NCBI RefSeq assembly: GCF_001418565.1
Contig: NZ_LIQQ01000005.1
Location: forward strand, 1 to 47,876
Source of the DNA: Streptomyces graminilatus
GTDB taxonomy: Bacteria; Actinomycetota; Actinomycetes; Streptomycetales; Streptomycetaceae
Direction of reading: 5' to 3'
Length of the DNA: 47,876 nt
In this document: piece after piece, positions 32,037-40,260 of the stretch
Numbering within the stretch: the first letter of the stretch is position 1
Layout: the number at the start of each line of letters is the position of its first letter
The notes under the pieces: generated by a model
Told to the model about the DNA's origin: nothing
Seen by the model: the letters and a program-made list of their open reading frames with translations, nothing else
Databases searched by the model: none
Translations under genes and position numbers: made by a program

Positions 32037-32180
32037 TCAGGCGCGGCCGAGGGTTGTTGTGACGATCGCGTCCAGGAGCCGTGGGACGTCTTCGAGGCTG
32101 TCAAGGACAACGCCGGCTCCCACTGTGGAGAGTCTGTTGGCGGTGGTCTTCCAGCGGCTCTTTCGAGCGCGGCCTAACGC
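32037..32180 (-). pseudogene. Possible C-terminal remnant of a HAD-like hydrolase
   Basis: The last 40-odd codons before a stop at 32037 read KSRWKTTANRLSTVGAGVVL and DSLEDVPRLLDAIVTTTLGR, like the C-terminal strand-helix of HAD phosphatases (GA-x-x-V-x-DSL-x-DLP). Upstream the reading frame lacks HAD motifs, and no start is evident. If real, it is a fragment left by a deletion. Confidence 0.35.
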
Positions 32181-32220
32181 TCGCCGAGCGCATCCGGTTC
32201 CTGGTCTTCCTGGAACCGGC

Positions 32221-32240
32221 ATCACCTCAGTGATATCACC
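32221..32240. promoter_or_regulatory. Operator between paralogue 3 and the conservon
   Basis: ATCACCTCAGTGATATCACC, containing GTGATATCAC at 32230-32239. It matches the minus-strand reading of the 25997 site in 19 of 20 positions. It lies 120 bp before the first gene of the rightward operon and 290 bp before the leftward regulator. Confidence 0.7.
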
Positions 32241-32359
32241 CTCGGAATGTGCGTAATCGCCTTTCGGTAAACAGTCTTGGGGATCAGCCAACGTCCTTGT
32301 GACAGCAGTTGCTTGGTCAAGCGGCTCAGTCAGTGTGTCCGGACGCACAGGAGATCCCG

Positions 32360-32914
32360 GTGATTGCCTCGCAAGGCCGAGTTGAAGCCGTCCCTGATCC
32401 GCCCGCTGCCCATCGGCCGGTCGCACCTGTGGTGCCGCTGGACGGCCGGCAGCGGTTGCAACGCCACTCCTCCTCACCGGAGTTGGCATTGCCGTTCGCG
32501 CAGACAGAACTGCCCTGGAGGATCCAGCTCGCGTCACACCCGCTGCCGCGACTCGGGCCCGTCGATGTCGTGCAGGCGGGACTACTCGTCGGCTTGCGTG
32601 CGGTCGAGGGTGCCCGAAGCCGGGGGCTCCCTGTGGGGCCGGTGCTCTGCTGCCACGCGCACTCGCGTATCCACATCCCGGTCGAAGCGGACACGGCATA
32701 CCGGTGGCACGCTCCACAGACGGTGTGCCGTGCGGGGCGCCTGTGGGAATGCGCCCTCGACAGACAGGTCGCCGGGTACTCGCGCTGCTCGACGGTATGG
32801 CTGCTTCCCCCTGACGGACATCCAGAAGGCACCGACAGCGCCGCGCTCCGTCACTGGCTCGCCCTGACACGGTCGGCTGGCGTGCGCAAAAGGGAGCCTC
32901 TGCATGGCGGTTAG
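32360..32914 (+). CDS. Hypothetical protein heading the conservon operon (184 aa)
   Basis: Start at GTG 32360 chosen for AGGAG 6 nt upstream; the frame is open to TTG 32309. The product contains LPWRIQLASHPLPRLGPVDV, GLLVGLRAVEGARSRGLPVG and the Cys/His-containing stretches GPVLCCHAHSRIHIPVEADT and APQTVCRAGRLWECALDR. A DUF-type Streptomyces protein; I recognise no domain. The spaced Cys and His could bind metal. It overlaps the next gene by 11 bp, so the two are cotranscribed. Confidence 0.6.
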   Translation: MIASQGRVEAVPDPPAAHRPVAPVVPLDGRQRLQRHSSSPELALPFAQTELPWRIQLASHPLPRLGPVDVVQAGLLVGLRAVEGARSRGLPVGPVLCCHAHSRIHIPVEADTAYRWHAPQTVCRAGRLWECALDRQVAGYSRCSTVWLLPPDGHPEGTDSAALRHWLALTRSAGVRKREPLHGG

Positions 32915-33098
32915 CGTCTCGGCCGTCGTCCTCTTGGCGATCATCACGTTCCTGCTCATCAAGAAGGGCGGGCTGAAAGCCGGGCACGCAGTGGTCTGCA
33001 CCCTCCTCGGCTTCTACCTCGCCAGTTCCTCGATCGCGCCAACGATCTCAGAGGCCACAACGAGCCTGGCGCGCATGATCGGCGGGATCAAGTTCTAG
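32904..33098 (+). CDS. Small membrane protein (64 aa)
   Basis: ATG 32904 with GGGAG 7 nt upstream. Two hydrophobic helices (VSVSAVVLLAIITFLLI, then HAVVCTLLGFYLASSSI) joined by KKGGLKAG, and a short tail. Close relatives occur as uncharacterised small proteins near Streptomyces regulatory operons. It overlaps the preceding gene and precedes cvnA by 133 bp. Confidence 0.7.
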   Translation: MAVSVSAVVLLAIITFLLIKKGGLKAGHAVVCTLLGFYLASSSIAPTISEATTSLARMIGGIKF

Positions 33099-33231
33099 GC
33101 CCCAGCCGATGACCTGGGCGACATGAGCGGGCCTCCTTGGGCTCCATCGAACTGTCGCCAGCCCGGCGGTCCATCAACTTGCCGGTCCTGTTGCCTTGTC
33201 GCAGTCCACTTCGACCCCAGTGAGAGATCCG

Positions 33232-34557
33232 ATGAGACACGAAACAGCCGTCGTGGCATCCGTTGGTCTGGCCGCGGTGCTCGTTGTCGCGCTCGGGCTG
33301 GCCGCATACTTCGCATGGCTCTCCGCCAAGCACCGTGCCCAGGCCGTGCATTGGCAAGAGACCGCTGTTGCCCAGGACTTGGCCCTGGTCGCGCTGCTTT
33401 CGCAGGGCCTCGAAACGGTCGCGGCCTCGCTCCAGTCGACAGAGCCGGCCTCGGCGGTGTTCGAGGTCCCTGATTGTCTCGCCGGTTCGGATTTCGTGGA
33501 GAATCTCCGGATCCTCGGCGAGGAGTATGTCGCTGACCTGCATCGAGTGCAGGGCGCGACGGCGGTCTCGACACGTCAGCAAGTCGAAGCCGAGGCGCGC
33601 GAGTCGGCGAAGGCAGCCGTCAAGGCGTTCGCCACCGCGATGGTGAGCACCGGCATCAACGTGAGCAGCGAGGTGGCCCAGGCGCTCCGGCGACATCACG
33701 GCAGTGCCGTCTTCGCGACGCTGACCAAGATCGATCACGGCGTCCAGCAGATGCTCCACCAGGCACAGTCGTACGTCGTGCTCGCTGGAGGGCTCCTCGG
33801 GCAGCGGTGGCCCGCCAGCACGCTCACGGACGTCGTAGGGGCGGCCCAGGGAGCGATTCCCGACTACGCACGGGTCCACCCGTACGCGTCTGACCGGGCA
33901 GTGATCGCCCGCATGGTCGGGCCGGTGAAGCTCATCCTGAGCCACCTCCTCGACAACGCCGCACGCTATTCGCCGCCTCAGACTCACGTGGAGGTGAGCG
34001 CCCAGCACGGCCACCACGGAATCACTCTCCTCATCGACGACGCTGGCAAGCGCATGAGCGAGGAGGAGTTGAAGCGCGCGCGGCGCATCCTGGACGGCCG
34101 TCAGGGGGTCGACATCCTCACCATGGAGGCGCATCCGAGGGTCGGCTTCCCGGTGATCGCGCTCCTTGCTCGCCGGTACGGCATGAAGGTGGTGCTCACG
34201 GACTCCAACCGCTACGGCGGGATGTGCGCCTCGGTCTTCCTGCCCGAGGACCTTCTCACCACCGCTGCGGCTGAGCTCGAACCAGCTCCGCGGCCCGCCC
34301 GCGTCGCGGCGCCTGCGCCTTCTTCCCCCGCCCTGACGGAGAACGGACTGCCGACGCGCACGTCTCGCCAACCGGTGCATGCGCAGCAACAGGCTTCTGC
34401 CGGGCGCCGTACGAGTACCGAACCGGCCCGGCCCGCGGTCATCGGCGCCTGGCAGCAGGCAAACAGACAGGCTCGCGGCACGGCCGCACCCCCGCAGGAT
34501 CGCGCCGGGGACACCGACGTACACCCGGACCAGGAAGAAAGGCCCCTCGACTCATGA
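33232..34557 (+). CDS. cvnA: CvnA: sensor histidine-kinase-like ATPase of a conservon
   Basis: 441 residues from ATG 33232. One N-terminal membrane helix (VVASVGLAAVLVVALGLAAYFAW), then a long helical region and a HATPase domain (MVGPVKLILSHLLDNAARYSPP as N box; GITLLIDDAGKRMSEEEL as G1; RVGFPVIALLARRYGMKV). The C-terminal 90 residues are Pro/Ala/Arg-rich and disordered. It starts the cvnA-B-C-D order that defines conservons, where these proteins form a membrane complex likened to eukaryotic G-protein-coupled receptor systems. It overlaps cvnB by 4 bp. Confidence 0.9.
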   Translation: MRHETAVVASVGLAAVLVVALGLAAYFAWLSAKHRAQAVHWQETAVAQDLALVALLSQGLETVAASLQSTEPASAVFEVPDCLAGSDFVENLRILGEEYVADLHRVQGATAVSTRQQVEAEARESAKAAVKAFATAMVSTGINVSSEVAQALRRHHGSAVFATLTKIDHGVQQMLHQAQSYVVLAGGLLGQRWPASTLTDVVGAAQGAIPDYARVHPYASDRAVIARMVGPVKLILSHLLDNAARYSPPQTHVEVSAQHGHHGITLLIDDAGKRMSEEELKRARRILDGRQGVDILTMEAHPRVGFPVIALLARRYGMKVVLTDSNRYGGMCASVFLPEDLLTTAAAELEPAPRPARVAAPAPSSPALTENGLPTRTSRQPVHAQQQASAGRRTSTEPARPAVIGAWQQANRQARGTAAPPQDRAGDTDVHPDQEERPLDS

Positions 34558-34973
34558 CGACGCAGGTGAACAGGCTCGGCTGGATGCTCGGGGACCTCAC
34601 GAGCATGCCGGATGTCAGCTACGCCGTCCTTCTGGCCACGGACGGTCTCGCCCTGGGCTACTCGGAATCGGTGGACCGTGACACGGCAGACAAGGTCGCC
34701 GCGTCCACCAGCGGCTTTCACTCCATTGGCGTCGCGTTGGCCCCGTACACCGGTGGCAAGAAGAACGGCCTGCGCCAGGTCGTCGCCGAGTTCGACGAGG
34801 GACTCCTGTTCGTCAAGACGGTCGGCCACAACGCGTTGTTGGCGGTCTCGACGACCGAGACGGTGGACGCCGAAATCCTCACCTACCGGATGAACGGACT
34901 GACCGAGCGCCTCGGTGCGGAACTGTCCAGCCCGGCACGGGACAAGGGTGACGAAGGCGGCGCTCGGCCATGA
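34554..34973 (+). CDS. cvnB: CvnB: roadblock/LC7 protein
   Basis: 139 residues. The roadblock fold is recognisable from the N-terminal LGWMLGDLTSMPDVSYAVLL, LATDGLALGYSE, then LRQVVAEFDEGLLFVKTV and NALLAVSTTETVDAEILTYR. In conservons it is thought to regulate the CvnD GTPase. It overlaps both neighbours by 4 bp. Confidence 0.92.
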   Translation: MTTQVNRLGWMLGDLTSMPDVSYAVLLATDGLALGYSESVDRDTADKVAASTSGFHSIGVALAPYTGGKKNGLRQVVAEFDEGLLFVKTVGHNALLAVSTTETVDAEILTYRMNGLTERLGAELSSPARDKGDEGGARP

Positions 34974-35311
34974 GCGCTCTGCGGCGCGATCCCGACATGG
35001 TCCGAGCGTATGTCCGGACACGAGGGCACTCGTCACCGTCCCGCGACGGCCTGACCCTGACGACCCTGGTTCGCGCCGCAGACCGCCCGCTCCACGGCCT
35101 CGACGTCGAAGCTCGGCGGGTCCTGCGGATCTGCAACGGGCCGATCGTGATCGCCGAGATCGCCTCGCTCCTCGATCTGCCTCCCACCGTCGCTCTCATC
35201 GTCGTCTCCGGACTACTCGACACCGGCCACCTCAACACCCCGGCACCGGCCGAGCAGCCGGACATCAGCGTTATTGAGGAAGTGCTCAATGGACTCCGTG
35301 CTCTCGTCTGA
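34970..35311 (+). CDS. cvnC: CvnC: DUF742 protein
   Basis: 113 residues. DUF742 hallmarks: VRAYVRTRGHSSPSRDGLTL, EARRVLRICNGPIVIAEIAS and LLDLPPTVALIVVSGLLDTG (winged-helix-like), ending IEEVLNGLRALV. Third member of the conservon. It overlaps cvnB by 4 bp, and its 3' end overlaps cvnD by 23 bp. Confidence 0.92.
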   Translation: MSALRRDPDMVRAYVRTRGHSSPSRDGLTLTTLVRAADRPLHGLDVEARRVLRICNGPIVIAEIASLLDLPPTVALIVVSGLLDTGHLNTPAPAEQPDISVIEEVLNGLRALV

Positions 35312-35891
35312 GCACCAATACCTCCCAACCACCGTGACCCGGTCAGCGAAGATCCTGATCGCCGGCCACTTCGGGGCAGGCAAGACGACGCTGGTGGGCA
35401 GCGTGTCGGAGATCAAACCGCTGAGGACCGAGGAGCCGATCACAGAAGCCAGCACCGGCATCGACGACCTCGCCGGCCTGCCCAGCAAGACGGAGACGAC
35501 GGTCGCCTTCGACTTCGGCCGCCGCACCCTCAGCCCCCGGCTGGCCCTCTACCTGTTCGGCACCCCCGGACAGAACCGGTTCACCCCCTTTTGGGAGCAC
35601 CTCTTCCACGGGGCGCTGGGCGCGCTGGTCCTCGTCGACACCCGTCGGCTCCAGGACTCCGACGCGGTTCTCGCGCTCTTCGAAGAACGCGGCCTGCCGT
35701 TCGGAGTCGCCGTAAACGAATGGGACGGCGCTCAACGGTTCGACCTCGACGAGGTCCGCCGGGCCCTGGCCCTAGACGACGACGTGGTGGTCACGTCCTG
35801 CGACGCCCGCGACGAAGTGTCCTCCATCCACGCGCTGATCGCGTTCGTCGAGTACCTCCACCGATCCAGCCGACTGGAGTGCCTGTCGTGA
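35289..35891 (+). CDS. cvnD: CvnD: small GTP-binding protein
   Basis: 200 residues from ATG 35289 (GAGGA upstream). P-loop GHFGAGKTTL at about 26-35, switch II-type FGTPGQNRFTPFWEH, and NEWD in place of the NKxD guanine-specificity motif, as usual for CvnD/MglA-like proteins. It overlaps the P450 gene by 4 bp (GTGA). Confidence 0.93.
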   Translation: MDSVLSSEHQYLPTTVTRSAKILIAGHFGAGKTTLVGSVSEIKPLRTEEPITEASTGIDDLAGLPSKTETTVAFDFGRRTLSPRLALYLFGTPGQNRFTPFWEHLFHGALGALVLVDTRRLQDSDAVLALFEERGLPFGVAVNEWDGAQRFDLDEVRRALALDDDVVVTSCDARDEVSSIHALIAFVEYLHRSSRLECLS

Positions 35892-37123
35892 CCATGCCGC
35901 CACCACCATCGCAAGCCGGCCACCGCGCTCACGTCGGTCAGACGCGGTTCGCGATGTACGCGCGGGAGTTCGCAGCTGATCCCTCCCGCTTCTACACGCA
36001 GATGCGGGAGCAACACGGAACACTGGCCCCGGTCTACCTGGACCCCGACGTGCCCGCCACGCTGGTGATCGCATACCAGACCGCCGTCCGCATCCTTCAC
36101 GACCCCGTACGGTTCCCCGCCGACCCGCGGGTCTGGCAACAAGGCGTCCCCGCGCACTGCCCGGTCCTGCCGATGCTGGAGCACCGCCCCAACGCGCTGC
36201 GCAACTCCGGTCCTGCTCACGCTCGTTACCGTGCCGCGAACACGTCCGCCCTCGACCATGTCCGCCAGCACGAACTGCAGGCCATGGTGGAACGGATCGC
36301 CATTCCCCTGATCAACGAGATGTGCGAGGTGGGCCATGCGGACCTGCTGACGCAGTACGCGCAACCTCTGGCCTTCCAGGTCCTCAACGCGATCCTCGGC
36401 TGCCCGCCGGAGATCGGCCAGCGTGTAGCCGGCGGGATGGCCGCGATCTTCGAAGGCGTGAACGCCGAGGCCGGCAACGCCATGCTCTCCGAGGCTCTCA
36501 GCGAACTTGTCGACCTCAAGCGCCGCCATCCGGGGATGGATGTCACCACCGGCCTGTTGATGCATCCGACGCAGCTGAACGAGCTGGAGCTGATACACCA
36601 GCTGGTCACCCTCTACGGCGCCGGCATCGAGCCTGAGCAGAACGTCATCGCAAACACCCTTCTGCTGATCGTCAGCGACGAGCGGTACTCCGGCGACGTG
36701 CTCCGGGGGAGCCTGAGCGTCCGCGACGCTCTCGATGAGCTGCTCTTCGTGGACCCTCCGCTGGCCAACTTCTGCGTGTCGTATCCGCCACGTCCGGTCG
36801 AGATCGACGGCGTTGTCCTACCCGCCCACCAGCCGGTCGTCATCAGCATGGCCGCCTGTAACAACGACCCCGCGGTCATCTCCGACCAGCGGGCCGGCAA
36901 CCGCTCTCACCTGACGTGGAGCGCCGGGCCCCATGGCTGCCCCGCCCAGCCCTTGGCCTACCTCATCGCCCAGGTGGCCATCGAGCAGATCCTCGACGCC
37001 CTCCCCGAAATGGAACTCGCCGTCCCCGCCGACCACCTCACCTACCGCCCGGGCCCGTTCCACCGCTCCCTGACCGGCCTGCCGGTCCGCTTCCCCCCGT
37101 CGCCGCGCCTCACTCTGAGCTAG
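35888..37123 (+). CDS. Conservon cytochrome P450 lacking EXXR (CYP157-like)
   Basis: 411 residues from GTG 35888, coupled to cvnD. The heme cysteine is C351 in WSAGPHGCPAQP. The I-helix reads GAGIEPEQN (244-252), with Pro where typical P450s have the oxygen-activating Thr. The K-helix has E284-L-L-F287, so the Arg of EXXR is missing. Loss of EXXR is described for the CYP157 family, which is conservon-associated. Oxygen chemistry may be altered or absent, and a sensing or structural role is possible. A decayed homologue lies at 11633. Confidence 0.88.
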   Translation: MTMPPPPSQAGHRAHVGQTRFAMYAREFAADPSRFYTQMREQHGTLAPVYLDPDVPATLVIAYQTAVRILHDPVRFPADPRVWQQGVPAHCPVLPMLEHRPNALRNSGPAHARYRAANTSALDHVRQHELQAMVERIAIPLINEMCEVGHADLLTQYAQPLAFQVLNAILGCPPEIGQRVAGGMAAIFEGVNAEAGNAMLSEALSELVDLKRRHPGMDVTTGLLMHPTQLNELELIHQLVTLYGAGIEPEQNVIANTLLLIVSDERYSGDVLRGSLSVRDALDELLFVDPPLANFCVSYPPRPVEIDGVVLPAHQPVVISMAACNNDPAVISDQRAGNRSHLTWSAGPHGCPAQPLAYLIAQVAIEQILDALPEMELAVPADHLTYRPGPFHRSLTGLPVRFPPSPRLTLS

Positions 37124-37135
37124 GGAGAACCCGAC

Positions 37136-38380
37136 ATGGACCGCACCCTGCCCCTCGTCCTCGACCCCACCGGCCGTGCGCGCGCGGCCGAAGAAGACGC
37201 CCTTCACGCCGCCGGTCCCGCCACGCTCGTGGACATCCTCGGCGTGACCGCCTGGTCAGTCAGCGACGCGGCCGTCCTCAAAGGCCTTCTGAACGACGCC
37301 CGGGTGTCCAAGGACGCCAGCAGGCACTGGCCGGCGTTCATCAGCGGCGAGATCACCGAGAAGTGGCCGCTGGCCCTGTGGGTCGGCGTGGACAACATGT
37401 TCACCGCCTACGGAGACAACCACCGGCGGTTGAGGCGTCTCGTCAGCAAGGCGTTCACCGCCCGACGTACCGCCGAGATGGTGCCGCGCATCGAACAGAT
37501 CACGGCCCGCCTCATCGACCGGATAGCCCGGACCCAGCCCGGCGAGGTCGTCGAACTGCGTGAGGCTCTCGCCTTCCCCCTGCCGATCCAGGTCATCGGC
37601 GATCTCATGGGTCTGACCGAGGACGTGTGGCCCCGCTTCCGGACCGTGGTCGACGGAGTCTTCGACACCACGCTCAGCAGCGAGGAGGCCCGCGCCAACA
37701 CCATGGCCCTGTACGGCATCCTCACCGAACTGGTCGCGTTGAAGCGGGTCACCCCCGGCGAGGACATCACGTCGACGCTCATCGACGTACGCGACGAAGA
37801 GGGCGATGGCTCCGTTCTCACGGAGCAGGAACTCCTGGACACGCTGCTCCTGATCATCAGCGCCGGTTACGAGACGACCGTCAACCTGCTCGATCAAGCC
37901 GTCACCGCGCTGCTCACCCGCCCCGAGCAGCTCGCTCACGTCCGGGCGGGGCGCGCATCGTGGGACGACGTGATCGAGGAGTCCCTCCGCTACGCCGCCC
38001 CCATCAGCCACCTGCCGCTTCGATACGCCGTCGAGGACATCCCCCTCCCGGACGGGATCGTGATCAGCCAGGGCGAGGCGATCCTCGCCTCGTACGGCGC
38101 CGCCAGCCGCCATCCGAACCTGCACGGCGCCACCGCGGGAGCCTTCGACGTCATACGGGAGGACAAGCAGCATCTCGCTTTCGGACACGGCGCTCACTTC
38201 TGCCTCGGCGCTCCCCTGGCCCGCGCCGAAGCGCGAGCCGCGCTGCCCGCCCTCTTCGACGGTTTCCCGGACATGGCTCTCGCCGTGCCGCCCGAGGAGC
38301 TTGAACCGGTGGCGAGCCTCCTAGTCAACGGGCACCGCACGGTGCCCGTGCGGCTGCAGCCCATGCGCCGACCCGGCTGA
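37136..38380 (+). CDS. Conservon cytochrome P450 with canonical motifs
   Basis: 414 residues from ATG 37136 with GGGAG upstream. I-helix ISAGYETTVN, K-helix E282-S-L-R285, heme loop AFGHGAHFCLGAPLAR with C356: all canonical, so probably an active monooxygenase. It follows the atypical P450 by 12 bp; such pairs at the end of conservons are known (CYP157 with CYP156-type). No ferredoxin gene is adjacent. Substrate unknown. Confidence 0.9.
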   Translation: MDRTLPLVLDPTGRARAAEEDALHAAGPATLVDILGVTAWSVSDAAVLKGLLNDARVSKDASRHWPAFISGEITEKWPLALWVGVDNMFTAYGDNHRRLRRLVSKAFTARRTAEMVPRIEQITARLIDRIARTQPGEVVELREALAFPLPIQVIGDLMGLTEDVWPRFRTVVDGVFDTTLSSEEARANTMALYGILTELVALKRVTPGEDITSTLIDVRDEEGDGSVLTEQELLDTLLLIISAGYETTVNLLDQAVTALLTRPEQLAHVRAGRASWDDVIEESLRYAAPISHLPLRYAVEDIPLPDGIVISQGEAILASYGAASRHPNLHGATAGAFDVIREDKQHLAFGHGAHFCLGAPLARAEARAALPALFDGFPDMALAVPPEELEPVASLLVNGHRTVPVRLQPMRRPG

Positions 38381-38570
38381 GCCGGGGATACGGGCGCGTA
38401 GAGGGTCGGCTCTATCGAGTGGGAAACGCCCAGTTCAGCGCCCGTTGTCAGTGCCTATTGGCAGGCTACGCACTCACACGCGAATACCTAGAGAATCCAC
38501 CCAGTCACATACTGTGCGCGCATATGGCTGGGTGGCTCGGCGAACGAAAGGGCGCACCGAGGTGACGAAC

Positions 38571-39455
38571 ATGCCCGGCGCACTCCACCAACTGGTGGAG
38601 TCGGTAACCAACACGTACACCGTGGTTGCCGAGCACCCCCGCCCCGGCACCATCAGGCCGTCCCTCTGGGAAGTCCACGCGCCCGGGGGCCGACGGTGGT
38701 TCGCCAAGCAGCACGTGGGCCCCAAGCTGCACCGACGCGAGGTCGATGCCTACCGCAAGTGGACGGCCTCCCTCGGCGAGGGCCGGACGCCCGACCTCGT
38801 CGCCTCCGAGGCCGTCTCACACACCGTCCTGGTGACCGCTGTGCCCGGACACAGCCTCGACTCGCTCCGGCTGCCGGCCGAGCAGAAGCGCAAGGCCTAC
38901 GAACAGGCTGGTGAACTCCTCGCTCGCCATCACGCGGCGGCCAGCGGCGAACCCACTGCGGATACGGCCGAGGTCGAGTGGGAGGAGACGGTGTCGAAGG
39001 TCCTGGTGCCTGCCACCGCGTACGTGCCCAAGCACGAACTCTCAACGGTACGAGCCCTCCTGAGCGAGCCGCCCCCACGGCTGCCCCAGGTCGCCGGGCA
39101 CGGCGACTACATGCCGAAGAACTGGATGTGGGACGAGTCCGAGCAACTGCTGAGGGTCATCGACTTCGAACGCGCCGAGCTCCAGCCCGCGCCACGCCGG
39201 GATCTCAGCCGCCTGCGCTACCGGATCCTGCACCACAACCCGGACCTGAACGCCGCGTTCCACCACGGGTACGGCCGCACCCTCACCGAGGAGGAAGCGG
39301 CGGCATGCCGGGCGTACGGGGCCCTGGACGCTGTCGACTCCCTGGCCTGGGGCATCCAGCATCACGACGTCGGTCTGGTCGACGAAGCCCACACCATGCT
39401 GGAGAACCTGCGCCTGGAGACTGGCAAGAGCGTGTGGAGCGGGTGGCGCGCGTGA
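38571..39455 (+). CDS. APH-fold kinase of the micro-ORF/ABC operon
   Basis: 294 residues from ATG 38571 (GAGGTG 6 nt upstream). The catalytic loop is VAGHGDYMPKNWMWD and the metal Asp lies in LLRVIDFERAELQPAPRRDL; the N-lobe Lys is in RRWFAKQHVG. It overlaps the methyltransferase gene by 4 bp. A 13-codon frame (38524-38565) ends within its ribosome site. First structural gene of a run 38571-43476 in which almost every gene touches the next. Confidence 0.82.
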   Translation: MPGALHQLVESVTNTYTVVAEHPRPGTIRPSLWEVHAPGGRRWFAKQHVGPKLHRREVDAYRKWTASLGEGRTPDLVASEAVSHTVLVTAVPGHSLDSLRLPAEQKRKAYEQAGELLARHHAAASGEPTADTAEVEWEETVSKVLVPATAYVPKHELSTVRALLSEPPPRLPQVAGHGDYMPKNWMWDESEQLLRVIDFERAELQPAPRRDLSRLRYRILHHNPDLNAAFHHGYGRTLTEEEAAACRAYGALDAVDSLAWGIQHHDVGLVDEAHTMLENLRLETGKSVWSGWRA

Positions 39456-40255
39456 ATACCTTCGCCGGACTCTCCGCCTGCTACCGACGCTTCCGCCCAG
39501 GCATCCCCGTCGCCCTCGCGGCCCTTCTCGACCAGGCCGCGCCAACAAACAGCCCACGGCGCCTTCTGGACATCGGCACCGGCCCGGGACTCGTTGTTCA
39601 CGCGCTCTTGCCGTACTTCGACGATCTTTTCGTGGTCGATGCCGAGCCGGGGATGCTCACGGAGGCCGAAGCTATGCTCCGTCCCACGCTCGACACCGCC
39701 CACCGGCTGCAACTCCGTCACGCGCTCGCGGAGGACTTCCTGCCACCGGAGGGATGGCGACCGCATCTCGTCACCTGCGGCCGTGTCTTCCACTGGCTGA
39801 ACCAGCCGCGCTTCCTCGACCGGCTCAGTGAGTACGTGGCCCCCGAGGGGGTGGTCGCGGTCTTCAGCGACCAGAGTCTGTGGACCGCCGACAGCCCGTG
39901 GCAGCAGGCCGCCCGCGAGGTCGTCCAGCACTTCCTCGGTGGGCAACGGAGAGCAGGCGACTGCGCCTTCAGCACGCCTGGGCCGCCGTACGAGGAGGTA
40001 CTCCGTGCTTCCGCCTTCTCACACGTCACCTCCACGGTCGTTCCCGTCCACCGCCATTGGAAGATCTCGCAGGTCCTGGGCTACCTGTACTCAACATCGT
40101 TCGCGGCCCCGCATCTGTTCGGCGACCGCCGCGACGACTTCGAGCTGGCCGTTGCCAACGTCCTCACACCCTTCGCCGACAGAGGAGTGCTCACGGAGGA
40201 CAACGCGTTCACCGTCCTCACGGCACGTCGTCCCTCGACACACGAAGGCCTGTGA
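39452..40255 (+). CDS. Class I SAM-dependent methyltransferase
   Basis: 267 residues from GTG 39452, overlapping the preceding stop (GTGA). Motif I is LLDIGTGPGLVVHALL, the acidic strand-2 residue lies in FVVDAEPGMLTEA, and post-motifs HLVTCGRVFHWLNQPRF and VAVFSDQSLW follow, as in UbiE/methyltransf_11-like small-molecule methyltransferases. Substrate unknown; its position between two kinases and an exporter suggests a tailoring step. Confidence 0.85.
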   Translation: MNTFAGLSACYRRFRPGIPVALAALLDQAAPTNSPRRLLDIGTGPGLVVHALLPYFDDLFVVDAEPGMLTEAEAMLRPTLDTAHRLQLRHALAEDFLPPEGWRPHLVTCGRVFHWLNQPRFLDRLSEYVAPEGVVAVFSDQSLWTADSPWQQAAREVVQHFLGGQRRAGDCAFSTPGPPYEEVLRASAFSHVTSTVVPVHRHWKISQVLGYLYSTSFAAPHLFGDRRDDFELAVANVLTPFADRGVLTEDNAFTVLTARRPSTHEGL

Positions 40256-40260
40256 TCCCT

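Noticed and set aside
32037..32987. 316-codon minus-strand frame opposite the gene at 32360
   Set aside because: Most of it is the complement of the better-supported plus-strand gene. Only the final 40-odd codons look like protein and are reported as a possible HAD remnant.
35591..35887. N-terminal extension of the first conservon P450 into cvnD
   Set aside because: The extra 99 codons are arginine/proline-rich out-of-frame sequence over cvnD; the GTGA overlap at 35888 gives a normal P450 length.
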